Origin: Syntrophobacter sp. DG_60
Lineage (GTDB): Bacteria > Desulfobacterota > Desulfofervidia > Desulfofervidales > DG-60
Length of the DNA stretch: 9,003 bases
Assembly (NCBI GenBank): GCA_001304365.1
Contig: LJNA01000051.1
Location: 1 to 9,003 of the forward strand
Direction of reading: 5' to 3'
The notes beneath the pieces are model-generated. The model had not been told where the DNA came from, ran no database searches, and saw nothing but the letters and a program-made list of their open reading frames with translations. A program made the translations under genes and the position numbers. Shown in pieces: positions 1 to 5,640 of this stretch (position 1 is the first letter of the stretch; the number at the start of each line of letters is the position of its first letter).

Positions 1-37
1 AGCACAAAAGCAAAGCATTTTTAAAATTCTTATTTTT

Positions 38-64
38 CTCTGCGTCCTCTGTGCACTCTGCGGT
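38..64. repeat. Three-unit 9-nt tandem repeat (CTCTGnGnn)
   Basis: Three consecutive nonamers start at 38, 47 and 56: CTCTGCGTC, CTCTGTGCA and CTCTGCGGT. They share the CTCTG core exactly and lie back to back with no spacer. On the other strand the units read as nnCnCAGAG. The tract is intergenic, downstream of aroC. From memory, similar CTCTGCG nonamer runs turn up between genes in many unrelated bacterial genomes, but I cannot search for that here. No function is known to me. Confidence 0.75.
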
Positions 65-79
65 GAACGATTACAAATA

Positions 80-107
80 ATCATATAAAAATAATATTTT
101 TTGTCAA
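80..107 (-). promoter_or_regulatory. Candidate sigma-70 promoter firing toward the left edge
   Basis: On the minus strand a perfect -35 TTGACA (102-107) is separated by a 16-nt AT-rich spacer from a near-consensus -10 TATGAT (80-85). Transcription would begin near 73 and run leftward through the nonamer repeat at 38-64. No gene start with a ribosome binding site is visible before the window ends. An ATG on the minus strand at 16-18 has no Shine-Dalgarno sequence. The promoter may serve a gene beyond the edge or a small RNA. Confidence 0.4.
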
Positions 108-112
108 GCTTT

Positions 113-129
113 AACTTCTGGTAGAAGTT
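113..129 (-). terminator. Possible aroC terminator hairpin
   Basis: A perfect 6-bp inverted repeat, AACTTC and GAAGTT with a 5-nt loop, lies 12 nt beyond the aroC stop codon. In the direction of aroC transcription it is followed by AAAGC and not by an immediate T tract, so intrinsic termination would be weak. A T-rich run appears only about 15-25 nt later. Confidence 0.3.
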
Positions 130-140
130 TATTCCAAAGG

Positions 141-1190
141 CTATCTTATTGCTTTTAAACGCAGAAGGTGGTCTGCCAGTACAAGCCTTACCATGGCCTC
201 ACATACAGGGACAATCCTTGGGATGGCAGATACATCGTGGCGGCCCTTTACGGATATCTCACCTACCCTGCCATGAATATCTATAGTTCTTTGAATTTTC
301 TCAATGGAAGGGATGGGTTTAATAGCCGCACGCAGGATGATTTCATCTCCATTAGAGATACCTGCCAAGATACCACCTGCATTATTTGTCAAAAATCCAT
401 CTGGTGTAATTTCATCATTGTTTTCAGAGCCCAGCATCTCTGCTGCCCTAAAACCTGACCCAATCTCTACCCCCTTTACTGCCCCAATAGACATCATTGC
501 CTTAGCCAAATCTGCATCTAGCTTGTCAAATACAGGTTCACCTAGGCCAGGAGGGCATCCTGTGGCCAATACCTCTACTATCCCACCAATGGAATCCCCC
601 ATCTCTTTTACTTCAGGAATACGCCTTTCCATAAGCCCATATGCCTCTTTATCACAGCAAAAAAGTGGGTTTTTATAAATAAAATCTAGATCCCTCTCCT
701 TTGCTCGAATTCCCCCTAGGGCCACGGTATATGCTATTACCCTAATTCCCTCAGTATCTAAGACTTTTTTTGCAACTGCCCCAGCAGCTACCCTTGCCAC
801 GGTCTCCCTTCCTGATGCCCTTCCTCCTCCTTTCCAATCCCTTATCCCATATTTTTTAAAGTAGGTAAAATCTCCATGCCCTGGACGAAACAAATCCTTA
901 ATAGGTTCATATTTGGTACTATCTATATCTTTATTAAATATTACCAAGGTGATAGGGGTTCCAGTGGTCTTTCCTTCAAATGTGCCAGAAAGTATCTCTA
1001 CCTTATCTGGTTCTTTGCGTGGGGTAGTAAGTCTTTTTCCAGGGGCTCTCTTATCTAATTCCCTTTGAATATCTGGCTCATTTAAAGGCAAATTTGGTGG
1101 GCAACCATCGATAATTACCCCTAAGGCTATACCATGTGACTCACCAAAGGTAGTAATGCAAAAGCATTGCCCAAATGAATTGCCTGGCAT
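141..1190 (-). CDS. aroC: Chorismate synthase
   Basis: This enzyme converts 5-enolpyruvylshikimate-3-phosphate to chorismate, the last step of the shikimate pathway, in the cytoplasm. It needs reduced FMN although there is no net redox change. The 349 residues match the usual size of the bacterial enzyme. Family signatures are all visible: SFGQCFCITTFGESHG near residues 5-20 with the conserved His19, RPGHGDFTY near 102-110, GGGRASGRETVARVAAGA at 121-138, NNAGGILAGISNGD in the C-terminal half, and GRHDVSAIPR at 316-325 with His318 and Asp319. The ATG at 1190 has an AAGGAG ribosome binding site (complement of 1197-1202) 6 nt upstream. The gene is transcribed divergently from the TGS GTPase, and no other aro gene is in the window. 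Function is near certain. Confidence 0.97.
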   Translation of the reverse strand: MPGNSFGQCFCITTFGESHGIALGVIIDGCPPNLPLNEPDIQRELDKRAPGKRLTTPRKEPDKVEILSGTFEGKTTGTPITLVIFNKDIDSTKYEPIKDLFRPGHGDFTYFKKYGIRDWKGGGRASGRETVARVAAGAVAKKVLDTEGIRVIAYTVALGGIRAKERDLDFIYKNPLFCCDKEAYGLMERRIPEVKEMGDSIGGIVEVLATGCPPGLGEPVFDKLDADLAKAMMSIGAVKGVEIGSGFRAAEMLGSENNDEITPDGFLTNNAGGILAGISNGDEIILRAAIKPIPSIEKIQRTIDIHGRVGEISVKGRHDVSAIPRIVPVCEAMVRLVLADHLLRLKAIR

Positions 1191-1220
1191 AATTGTCTCC
1201 TTAATTAGTTTATTATAAAT

Positions 1221-1248
1221 ATAATACCACCATGTAGAAACTTGACAA
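1221..1248 (-). promoter_or_regulatory. Candidate aroC promoter
   Basis: Reading on the minus strand, a -35 TTGTCA (complement of 1243-1248) is followed after 16 nt by a -10 TATTAT (complement of 1221-1226). The predicted start near 1214 gives a 5' leader of about 24 nt that contains the AAGGAG site. Spacing and AT content fit sigma-70. The -35 overlaps the -35 of the opposite promoter. Confidence 0.45.
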
Positions 1249-1270
1249 TAATTGGCTAAATTGATAGTAG
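1242..1270 (+). promoter_or_regulatory. Candidate promoter of the TGS GTPase gene
   Basis: A perfect -35 TTGACA (1242-1247) is followed after 17 nt by TAGTAG (1265-1270), which is only a fair -10. A start near 1277 would make the message almost leaderless. That would fit the lack of any Shine-Dalgarno sequence before the ATG at 1278. The weak -10 keeps this tentative. Confidence 0.3.
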
Positions 1271-1277
1271 CTAAAAT

Positions 1278-2249
1278 ATGCCAGCAAATCTACCTCCTGA
1301 ATATTTTCAAGCAGAAAGGAAGTATCGTCAGGCAAAAACCCCCCAAGAAAAGGTTTTGGCTTTAGAAGAGATGCTAATGATTATGCCAAAGCACAAGGGC
1401 ACTGACAAATTAAGGGCAGCCTTGCGCCGAAAGATTGCTAGGTTAAAAGATGTCATTACTTTAAAAAAATACAAAGGTGGAAGGAGAGCAAGCTATTGTA
1501 TAGATAAAGAAGGCGCTGGGCAGGTAGTCATAACTGGCCTGCCCAATGTAGGAAAATCCAGCTTGCTTAGGGCAGTTACTAGGGCAAGTCCAGAGGTGGC
1601 AGATTATCCATTTACTACACGTACCCCAACCCCGGGGATGATGGATTATGAAGATATCGGTATACAGTTGGTGGATACCCCACCCCTTAGTGAACTGGCA
1701 GAATCATGGTTTATGGATATTTTAAAAAGAGCAGATTTATTGCTTATTATGCTAGATTTAACGGACGATCTACTTAGACAGTGGGAAGAAACATTTAAAC
1801 TTTTAAAGACATTTAAAATCATTCCAAAGGGTATTTTACAAGATGAATATGGCTTTACTACAAAAAAGGCTGTAGTTACCTTAAATAAACAGGATATGCC
1901 TGAAGTAGCAGAGAATTTATCCATTTTTAGAGAATTTTGGGATTTGGATTTGCCCTTAATATCTATCTCTGCCAAAAAGAATGAAAATTTAGATTTGCTG
2001 GGAAAACACCTTTATCAAGCCTTAGACATTATAAGGGTATATTCTAAGACCCCTGGGAAAAAGCCTGATTTAAACGAACCTTATATTTTAGAAAAAGGGA
2101 ATACTATTTTAGACTTGGCTGAAAGGGTGCATAAAGAAATTGCTGCTAAGCTTAAATTTGCCAGGATATGGAATGAAAAATTAAATGGCCTCCGTGTAGA
2201 AAAGAATTATGTCCTTTGGGATAAGGATATTGTAGAGTTAAGGATATAA
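1278..2249 (+). CDS. DRG/Obg-type GTPase with C-terminal TGS domain
   Basis: This is a P-loop GTPase of the Obg/DRG branch, a group linked to ribosome function and translation; the exact role of this bacterial member is not known to me. A helical, basic N-terminus (about 1-80) precedes the G domain: G1 GLPNVGKSS (87-95), a G2 region with conserved Thr113/Thr114, G3 DTPP (133-136), G4 NKQD (203-206) and G5 SAK (231-233). A TGS domain follows (about 257-323), a small fold also found in ThrRS and SpoT. The order and 323-residue length match the DRG type; Obg has an N-terminal glycine-rich domain that is absent here. G3 ends in Pro where most GTPases have Gly, which I believe is usual in this subfamily. 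The start is chosen because MPANLPPEY is the family's typical N-terminus, despite no ribosome binding site. The gene stands alone, divergent from aroC. Confidence 0.88.
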   Translation: MPANLPPEYFQAERKYRQAKTPQEKVLALEEMLMIMPKHKGTDKLRAALRRKIARLKDVITLKKYKGGRRASYCIDKEGAGQVVITGLPNVGKSSLLRAVTRASPEVADYPFTTRTPTPGMMDYEDIGIQLVDTPPLSELAESWFMDILKRADLLLIMLDLTDDLLRQWEETFKLLKTFKIIPKGILQDEYGFTTKKAVVTLNKQDMPEVAENLSIFREFWDLDLPLISISAKKNENLDLLGKHLYQALDIIRVYSKTPGKKPDLNEPYILEKGNTILDLAERVHKEIAAKLKFARIWNEKLNGLRVEKNYVLWDKDIVELRI

Positions 2250-2251
2250 GT

Positions 2252-2332
2252 AGTTTTTTGGGTTTACTTGGTTTTTTGGGTTTACACGGTTTTAACCCAA
2301 TAAACTCAATGAACTCAAGAAACTCAATGAAC
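2252..2332. repeat. Nine-unit 9-nt repeat array arranged as an imperfect inverted repeat
   Basis: The 81 nt divide exactly into nine nonamers starting at 2252, 2261, 2270, 2279, 2288, 2297, 2306, 2315 and 2324. The first five are of the type GGTTTnnnn (for example GGTTTTTTG, GGTTTACTT). The last four are of the type TCAAtgAAC (for example TCAATGAAC twice, TCAAGAAAC). The reverse complement of the second type is also (A/G)GTTnnTTG, so both halves carry the same degenerate nonamer in opposite orientation, meeting at GGTTTTAACC (2288-2297). Transcribed, it could form a long imperfect hairpin just after the GTPase stop codon. It is intergenic and codes for nothing recognisable. Confidence 0.8.
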
Positions 2333-2333
2333 C

Positions 2334-2358
2334 TTTGCATTTGGATTTTGACATTTGG
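2334..2358. repeat. Direct repeat TTTG(A)CATTTGG, two copies
   Basis: TTTGCATTTGG (2334-2344) and TTTGACATTTGG (2347-2358) differ only by one inserted A. They directly follow the nonamer array in the same gap. Two short copies could arise by chance in AT-rich DNA, but the neighbouring repeats make a common origin plausible. Confidence 0.4.
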
Positions 2359-2394
2359 GCTTTAAGATACGGATGTTGAGATCATTCATCAAAA

Positions 2395-2422
2395 GGCTGA
2401 AAGCTGATCTGTGATGGCTAAA
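2395..2422. repeat. Degenerate 7-nt tandem repeat (GGCTGAA-like), four units
   Basis: Four back-to-back heptamers can be laid out: GGCTGAA, AGCTGAT, CTGTGAT and GGCTAAA, sharing the core nnnTGAn in the first three. The last unit runs into the proposed start codon of the next gene at 2422. From memory, GCTGA-type heptamer runs are also seen between genes of other bacteria. Degeneracy makes this less certain than the nonamer arrays. Confidence 0.45.
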
Positions 2423-3210
2423 TGCTTACTATGAATCTTCCAGAGACTGTAAAGTTAATTAATGAAAACGGCTTATATTACTTGGTTTTTCCTGGCCTTA
2501 AATCCTTCCCTTTAAGACATGCAATCTTTACCCGCTTAGGGGGATGTAGTGAGGGACCTTATCACAGTCTAAATGTAAGCCATGATGTAGGAGATATGGT
2601 TAGTTGTGTAGAAAAGAACCTTCAAAAGATAAAGGCATTTCTAGAGGCAGATCATTTGGTTTGGGCAAAACAAGCCCATGGGAAAGGAGTATTGGTAATT
2701 AAGGATAAGAGCCAGTTAAGTAGGGGTTATATAGGATTTGATGCCTTAGTGACCAATCAACCCAGGGTAGCCTTATTGGTTAAACTGGCTGATTGTCAGG
2801 CCATTTTTCTCTATGATAGTTTTAGAAAGGTCATTGCAAACATCCATTGTGGATGGAGGGGAAATATTCTTGATATTATTGGAATCAGTATCAAAACCAT
2901 GATTAGGGAGTTTGGCACTTCGCCTTCAGACCTGTGGGCAACTATTAGCCCTTCTTTGGGGCCTTGTTGCAATGAATTTAAAGATTATCAAAAACAACTG
3001 CCAAGATCATTTTGGCCTTATCAGATAAGGCCTAATTATTTTAATTTTTGGGAGATTTCTATAAATCAGTTGATAAATGCAGGTATCCCATACTCCCAGA
3101 TTGTATTAGCAAAAATATGCAGTGCTTGCCTCCCACTATTTTTCTTTTCTTACCGCCGGGATAAAAGAACAGGCCGTTTTGGTGCAGTAATTATGTTAAA
3201 AGAATTCTAA
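2422..3210 (+). CDS. pgeF: PgeF/YfiH family protein (multicopper polyphenol oxidase, LACC1-like)
   Basis: This is a soluble protein of the YfiH/YlmD/LACC1 family. Members have been assigned purine nucleoside phosphorylase, adenosine deaminase or polyphenol-oxidase activity, and E. coli PgeF has been proposed to edit peptidoglycan precursors. The family's metal-site residues are visible: His86 in KQAHG, Cys125 in LADCQ and His142 in HCGWRGN. The C-terminal FFSYRRDKRTGRFGAVI segment is also typical, and 262 residues is normal. The usual HAGWRG motif reads HCGWRG here, so an extra cysteine sits next to a metal ligand. Start choice is weak: ATG codons at 2422 and 2431 are in frame and neither has a clear ribosome binding site; a TGA at 2398 limits the frame upstream. 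The gene stands alone between the GTPase and the convergent PilZ gene. Confidence 0.9.
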   Translation: MLTMNLPETVKLINENGLYYLVFPGLKSFPLRHAIFTRLGGCSEGPYHSLNVSHDVGDMVSCVEKNLQKIKAFLEADHLVWAKQAHGKGVLVIKDKSQLSRGYIGFDALVTNQPRVALLVKLADCQAIFLYDSFRKVIANIHCGWRGNILDIIGISIKTMIREFGTSPSDLWATISPSLGPCCNEFKDYQKQLPRSFWPYQIRPNYFNFWEISINQLINAGIPYSQIVLAKICSACLPLFFFSYRRDKRTGRFGAVIMLKEF

Positions 3211-3212
3211 CC

Positions 3213-3247
3213 CGCTAAGCCAAATAGCTCTATGCTTTGGCGTAGGG
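3213..3247 (+). terminator. Possible pgeF terminator hairpin
   Basis: Three nt after the pgeF stop, GCCAAA (3219-3224) pairs with TTTGGC (3236-3241). The stem extends outward through three more pairs (3215-3217 with 3243-3245) after one A-G mismatch, with an 11-nt loop. The following bases are A-rich, and a run of six T comes only at 3261-3266, so it is not a textbook terminator. It lies in the convergent gap with the PilZ gene. Confidence 0.3.
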
Positions 3248-3373
3248 AAAGAAAAAAGAATTTTTTCCAGGCAGGTTAAAAAATGCAGATAGATTAAATA
3301 ATTTAGGGAAAAATAACCCAAGAACCCATCCTTTGTAAAGGTCTCTATCCTTGCTTTGTCTGTCGTTTTTATC

Positions 3374-3649
3374 TCAATAAAACTCTATCCCTGTTTGGAA
3401 AAATTTGCCTTCTTTTGTTTCTACCTCTTTTGCCCATACTACCTTGCCACGAGTAATAACCGATGGGAAGGGAAGGTTGATTTCTAAATCCATCACCCTA
3501 TCCTTTGGGAATTTTTCCAGAAGAAGGAGGCGTATTCCCCCCTCACTGATATCCACACTCCTAGCCTTTACAGGCAGCCAATCACTATGTTTACCTCCTA
3601 CCTCCACAAAGATAGGCACCCTTGGAAATTTTCTTCTCTCTTCTCCCAT
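3374..3649 (-). CDS. Stand-alone PilZ domain protein, predicted c-di-GMP receptor
   Basis: This 91-residue protein is essentially a single PilZ domain, the small beta-barrel that binds the second messenger cyclic di-GMP and passes the signal to a partner, typically affecting motility, adhesion or exopolysaccharide. Both binding motifs are intact: RxxxR as R6-KFP-R10 and DxSxxG as D33-I-S35-EG-G38. The chain ends at GIEFY, right at the normal end of the domain, so no output domain is attached and it must act through a partner. There is no signal peptide, so it is cytoplasmic. The ATG at 3649 has a GAGGTG ribosome binding site 5 nt upstream on the minus strand. A candidate promoter lies at 3714-3742. 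It follows the exported beta-helix gene in the same direction, about 295 nt apart, so co-transcription is unproven. Confidence 0.9.
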   Translation of the reverse strand: MGEERRKFPRVPIFVEVGGKHSDWLPVKARSVDISEGGIRLLLLEKFPKDRVMDLEINLPFPSVITRGKVVWAKEVETKEGKFFQTGIEFY

Positions 3650-3666
3650 ACCAGCACCTCTACCAG

Positions 3667-3689
3667 TTTTTGGCTTAGAAAACCAAAAA
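3667..3689 (-). other. Inverted repeat in the leader of the PilZ gene
   Basis: TTTTTGG (3667-3673) and CCAAAAA (3683-3689) form a perfect 7-bp stem with a 9-nt loop. In the PilZ message this hairpin would lie between the predicted transcription start and the ribosome binding site, ending about 10 nt before it. It may affect translation. It is AT-rich and could be fortuitous. Confidence 0.35.
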
Positions 3690-3713
3690 AACCAACCTAC
3701 AACTTATCTTATA

Positions 3714-3742
3714 TTTATAGGAGAAAGTAACACAATTTTCAA
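3714..3742 (-). promoter_or_regulatory. Candidate promoter of the PilZ gene
   Basis: On the minus strand, -35 TTGAAA (complement of 3737-3742) and -10 TATAAA (complement of 3714-3719) are separated by exactly 17 nt. The predicted start near 3707 gives a leader of about 58 nt. This is one of the better promoter matches in the window. It suggests the PilZ gene is transcribed on its own. Confidence 0.45.
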
Positions 3743-3853
3743 GAGGCTTCCACTATATATTTCAAATTCTTTTAGGCTTACAGGTGAAATTGCTTGATTG
3801 CATGTTCTATAAATGGTGAATGAGTGATTATGGTAACTTTGGCCTAAAATTGT

Positions 3854-3870
3854 CTTAATCAAAAATTAAG
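3854..3870 (-). terminator. Inverted repeat downstream of the beta-helix gene
   Basis: CTTAAT (3854-3859) and ATTAAG (3865-3870) form a perfect 6-bp stem with a 5-nt loop, about 75 nt past the stop codon of the beta-helix gene. It is AT-only apart from the closing pair and is followed on the minus strand by ACAATTTTAGG, so it would be a weak terminator. Apart from this and the PilZ promoter, I see nothing in 3650-3944. Confidence 0.25.
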
Positions 3871-3944
3871 GCATATTGTTCCCAAAGATGGATTTAGAAG
3901 CTTTGTTAATTTGCCTTTTTTAAAACTAGTCCCTGAACAACTAT

Positions 3945-5363
3945 TCACTCTGTAATATTGACCACTACGGTATCATAATACCCACTATCCCATGTAACAT
4001 TTCCATCCATAACGGTATCAACACCAAAATAAAGTGTATATGTGCCTGCCGGAAGTCTTGAGACAGGCATATTTTTTAACACCTCAAATGAATCTAGATA
4101 AAATAGGTGGCCCTGATATGCTGGTACCCAATCAGTTGTCCAACCGTCAAAGGTATAGAAATAAAGCCCAAACGGGGTATCTGCTGCCAGCCACCAGTCG
4201 GCATTTTCTGTTATGTCATTATTATCTAGTAATACACTAACAGTTAGTATATCTGATTGACCTAGTGTTATTGGCCCATCTGAGCCATTTACTTTGATGT
4301 CAGGGATGGGCACTGGCGGCCCTGTATAATATTCATCTGCACCTATATCTGGTGCTGCACCCTCAATCCTTGGGTCTCTTTCAAAATCTGCTGCTGGAAG
4401 CTCTGGTGCATTCGGGTCTCCTGCATCTATGCAGGGAGAACCTGCTTGTAAGCGATAATCATTATTTGCTGGGTCAACAAAAAGTGGGTCTTCATTATTC
4501 AAATTGGTTGGGTCAATGGTAAACGGTATCTCAATGTAAATCCCCTCAATGCTCTGGTCAAAATCGTTATTAAAAAGGTTTACATAGGAAGCTAAGTAAT
4601 TGTTATTTCTATCATTATCAATGTAAAGGTCATTACCTTCGTTAATTGCTGTATTATTCCAAATAATGTTATTGTAGATTTTGGCGATGGCACTATCATA
4701 ATAAAGCGAGATATAGGCGCCGCCCCCATTCTCTGCTGAATTACCCGTTATAGTATTATTTGTTAAGGTTACTGTTCCAAGAACATAGTATGCAGGCAAA
4801 CACAAACCGCCACCAGACACTGCTGAGTTAGCCCTTATAGTATTATTTGTTAAGGTTATTGTTTCAGCATCGGCACGCAAACCACCACCACATCCAGCTG
4901 AATTACCCGTTATAGTATTATTTGTTAAGGTTATTGTTCCAGAAGCATATGCATACAAACCACCACCACATTTATCTGTCATGCCATTTTTCAAGGTGAC
5001 GCCATCTATAGAAAAATTTGCCTCTTTATCGGTGCTTAATACAAGAACAGTTCCAGAAGCTCCTCCATCAAGTACTGTATTGGCAGGGTCTACCACACGG
5101 GAAGTACAACCCTCGCTATAACCCCCCTCAATGGTTAGGTCATAGTCCTCACAGGAGGAATAGATAAAATTCCCAATGTAGGTTCCCTGAACAATTTTAA
5201 TCACATCATCCTCTCCGTTAGATGCTGCAGTTGTTAAAGCTGACTGCGGGTCAGCAGCATTGCTTACACAAAAATCAGCTGCTCCTGCCATGTTTATCAA
5301 AAATAGAATAAAAAGAAATGTCAGTGAAGTGTTTAAAAAAATAGCTTTGAGTGTCTTTAACAT
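3945..5363 (-). CDS. Exported right-handed beta-helix protein with choice-of-anchor Q region
   Basis: This is a secreted or surface protein of unknown substrate. A Sec signal peptide covers about 1-28 (Lys3, Lys6, a hydrophobic run to Ile23, then NMAGAA). Residues 30-115 contain Cys32, Cys71 and Cys86, which could form disulfides. Residues about 115-295 are parallel beta-helix coils: LTNNTITGNSA-type repeats recur at 146-156, 171-181 and 200-210, each followed by a glycine run. Then comes the DPLFVDPANNDYRL...GSPCIDAGDP...DIGADEYY block (about 290-345), typical of the choice-of-anchor Q type. The last about 115 residues (ITLGQSDILTVSV to VVNITE) resemble a C-terminal domain I associate with exported proteins of sulfate reducers. 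No LPXTG, PEP-CTERM or other sorting tail is visible. The ATG at 5363 has a perfect AGGAGG site 5 nt upstream. A role in adhesion or polysaccharide binding is inference. Confidence 0.85.
   Translation of the reverse strand: MLKTLKAIFLNTSLTFLFILFLINMAGAADFCVSNAADPQSALTTAASNGEDDVIKIVQGTYIGNFIYSSCEDYDLTIEGGYSEGCTSRVVDPANTVLDGGASGTVLVLSTDKEANFSIDGVTLKNGMTDKCGGGLYAYASGTITLTNNTITGNSAGCGGGLRADAETITLTNNTIRANSAVSGGGLCLPAYYVLGTVTLTNNTITGNSAENGGGAYISLYYDSAIAKIYNNIIWNNTAINEGNDLYIDNDRNNNYLASYVNLFNNDFDQSIEGIYIEIPFTIDPTNLNNEDPLFVDPANNDYRLQAGSPCIDAGDPNAPELPAADFERDPRIEGAAPDIGADEYYTGPPVPIPDIKVNGSDGPITLGQSDILTVSVLLDNNDITENADWWLAADTPFGLYFYTFDGWTTDWVPAYQGHLFYLDSFEVLKNMPVSRLPAGTYTLYFGVDTVMDGNVTWDSGYYDTVVVNITE
4735..4941. 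repeat. Three 45-nt direct repeats inside the beta-helix gene
   Basis: Copies lie at 4735-4779, 4822-4866 and 4897-4941. The first and third differ at a single base (A-C-T versus A-T-T within the GGTTAnTG stretch); the middle one has several changes. They encode the LTNNTI(T/R)xNSA turn of successive coils and are spaced 87 and 75 nt apart, which are 29 and 25 codons, so the reading frame is kept. Near identity at the DNA level suggests recent duplication or gene conversion. Confidence 0.85.
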
Positions 5364-5393
5364 AATAACCTCCTACATACAGTTTTGCTTTAC

Positions 5394-5449
5394 GAAGGCC
5401 ATGCACCTTCTTTGGAAGCCCCTCTGAGAAGGCTTAATCCTCAGAAGGC
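5394..5449 (-). promoter_or_regulatory. Possible structured 5' leader of the beta-helix gene
   Basis: About 30-90 nt before the start codon, the minus-strand RNA can form a hairpin from TCTGAG and CTCAGA (complement of 5440-5445 and 5423-5428). It extends through a G-U and an A-U pair to 8 bp with a 7-nt loop; the wobble pair works only in the direction of the gene. A second small hairpin, CTTC-CAAA-GAAG, follows (5407-5418). The block GAAGGC appears at 5394-5399, 5428-5433 without its first base match and 5445-5449 in shortened form, allowing alternative pairings. I do not recognise a known riboswitch class, including the c-di-GMP types. Confidence 0.3.
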
Positions 5450-5640
5450 AGCGCTAAATAAATTTGGGCTTGCAGATTAGGTAGATGAAGGATACGGAAT
5501 ACTTGAAGAAAGGTTGTAGTGGTTTCGACAACTCCAATTTCTTATATTTCGCCTTCTACCCTAATACATCCAGCGATAATCATGCACATACCTATTGTGG
5601 TGACAAGGAAAATTTTAAACACCTGTACTTTTGTTTAACA

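Noticed and set aside
168..1058. Plus-strand open frames at 168-458, 304-678 and 876-1058
   Set aside because: They lie wholly opposite aroC, which is certain from its motifs, and have no ribosome binding sites or recognisable domains.
1646..1975. Minus-strand open frame of 109 codons
   Set aside because: It is antisense to the G domain of the TGS GTPase and is low in recognisable features.
2252..2332. CRISPR array
   Set aside because: The units are only 9 nt long with no spacers between them, and no cas gene is present.
2152..2340. Minus-strand open frame rich in IEF and KPKKPSKP repeats
   Set aside because: The repeats in the peptide are simply a translation of the 9-nt DNA repeat at 2252-2332, and the frame overlaps the end of the GTPase gene.
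3405..3797. Plus-strand open frame of 130 codons
   Set aside because: It is antisense to the PilZ gene, whose c-di-GMP motifs and ribosome binding site are clear.
4735..4941. Intergenic or mobile repeat
   Set aside because: The units lie in frame within the beta-helix gene and encode its repeated coils.
5364..5480. Cyclic di-GMP riboswitch before the beta-helix gene, suggested by the nearby PilZ protein
   Set aside because: The conserved bases of the known c-di-GMP-I and c-di-GMP-II riboswitches are not found in the leader.
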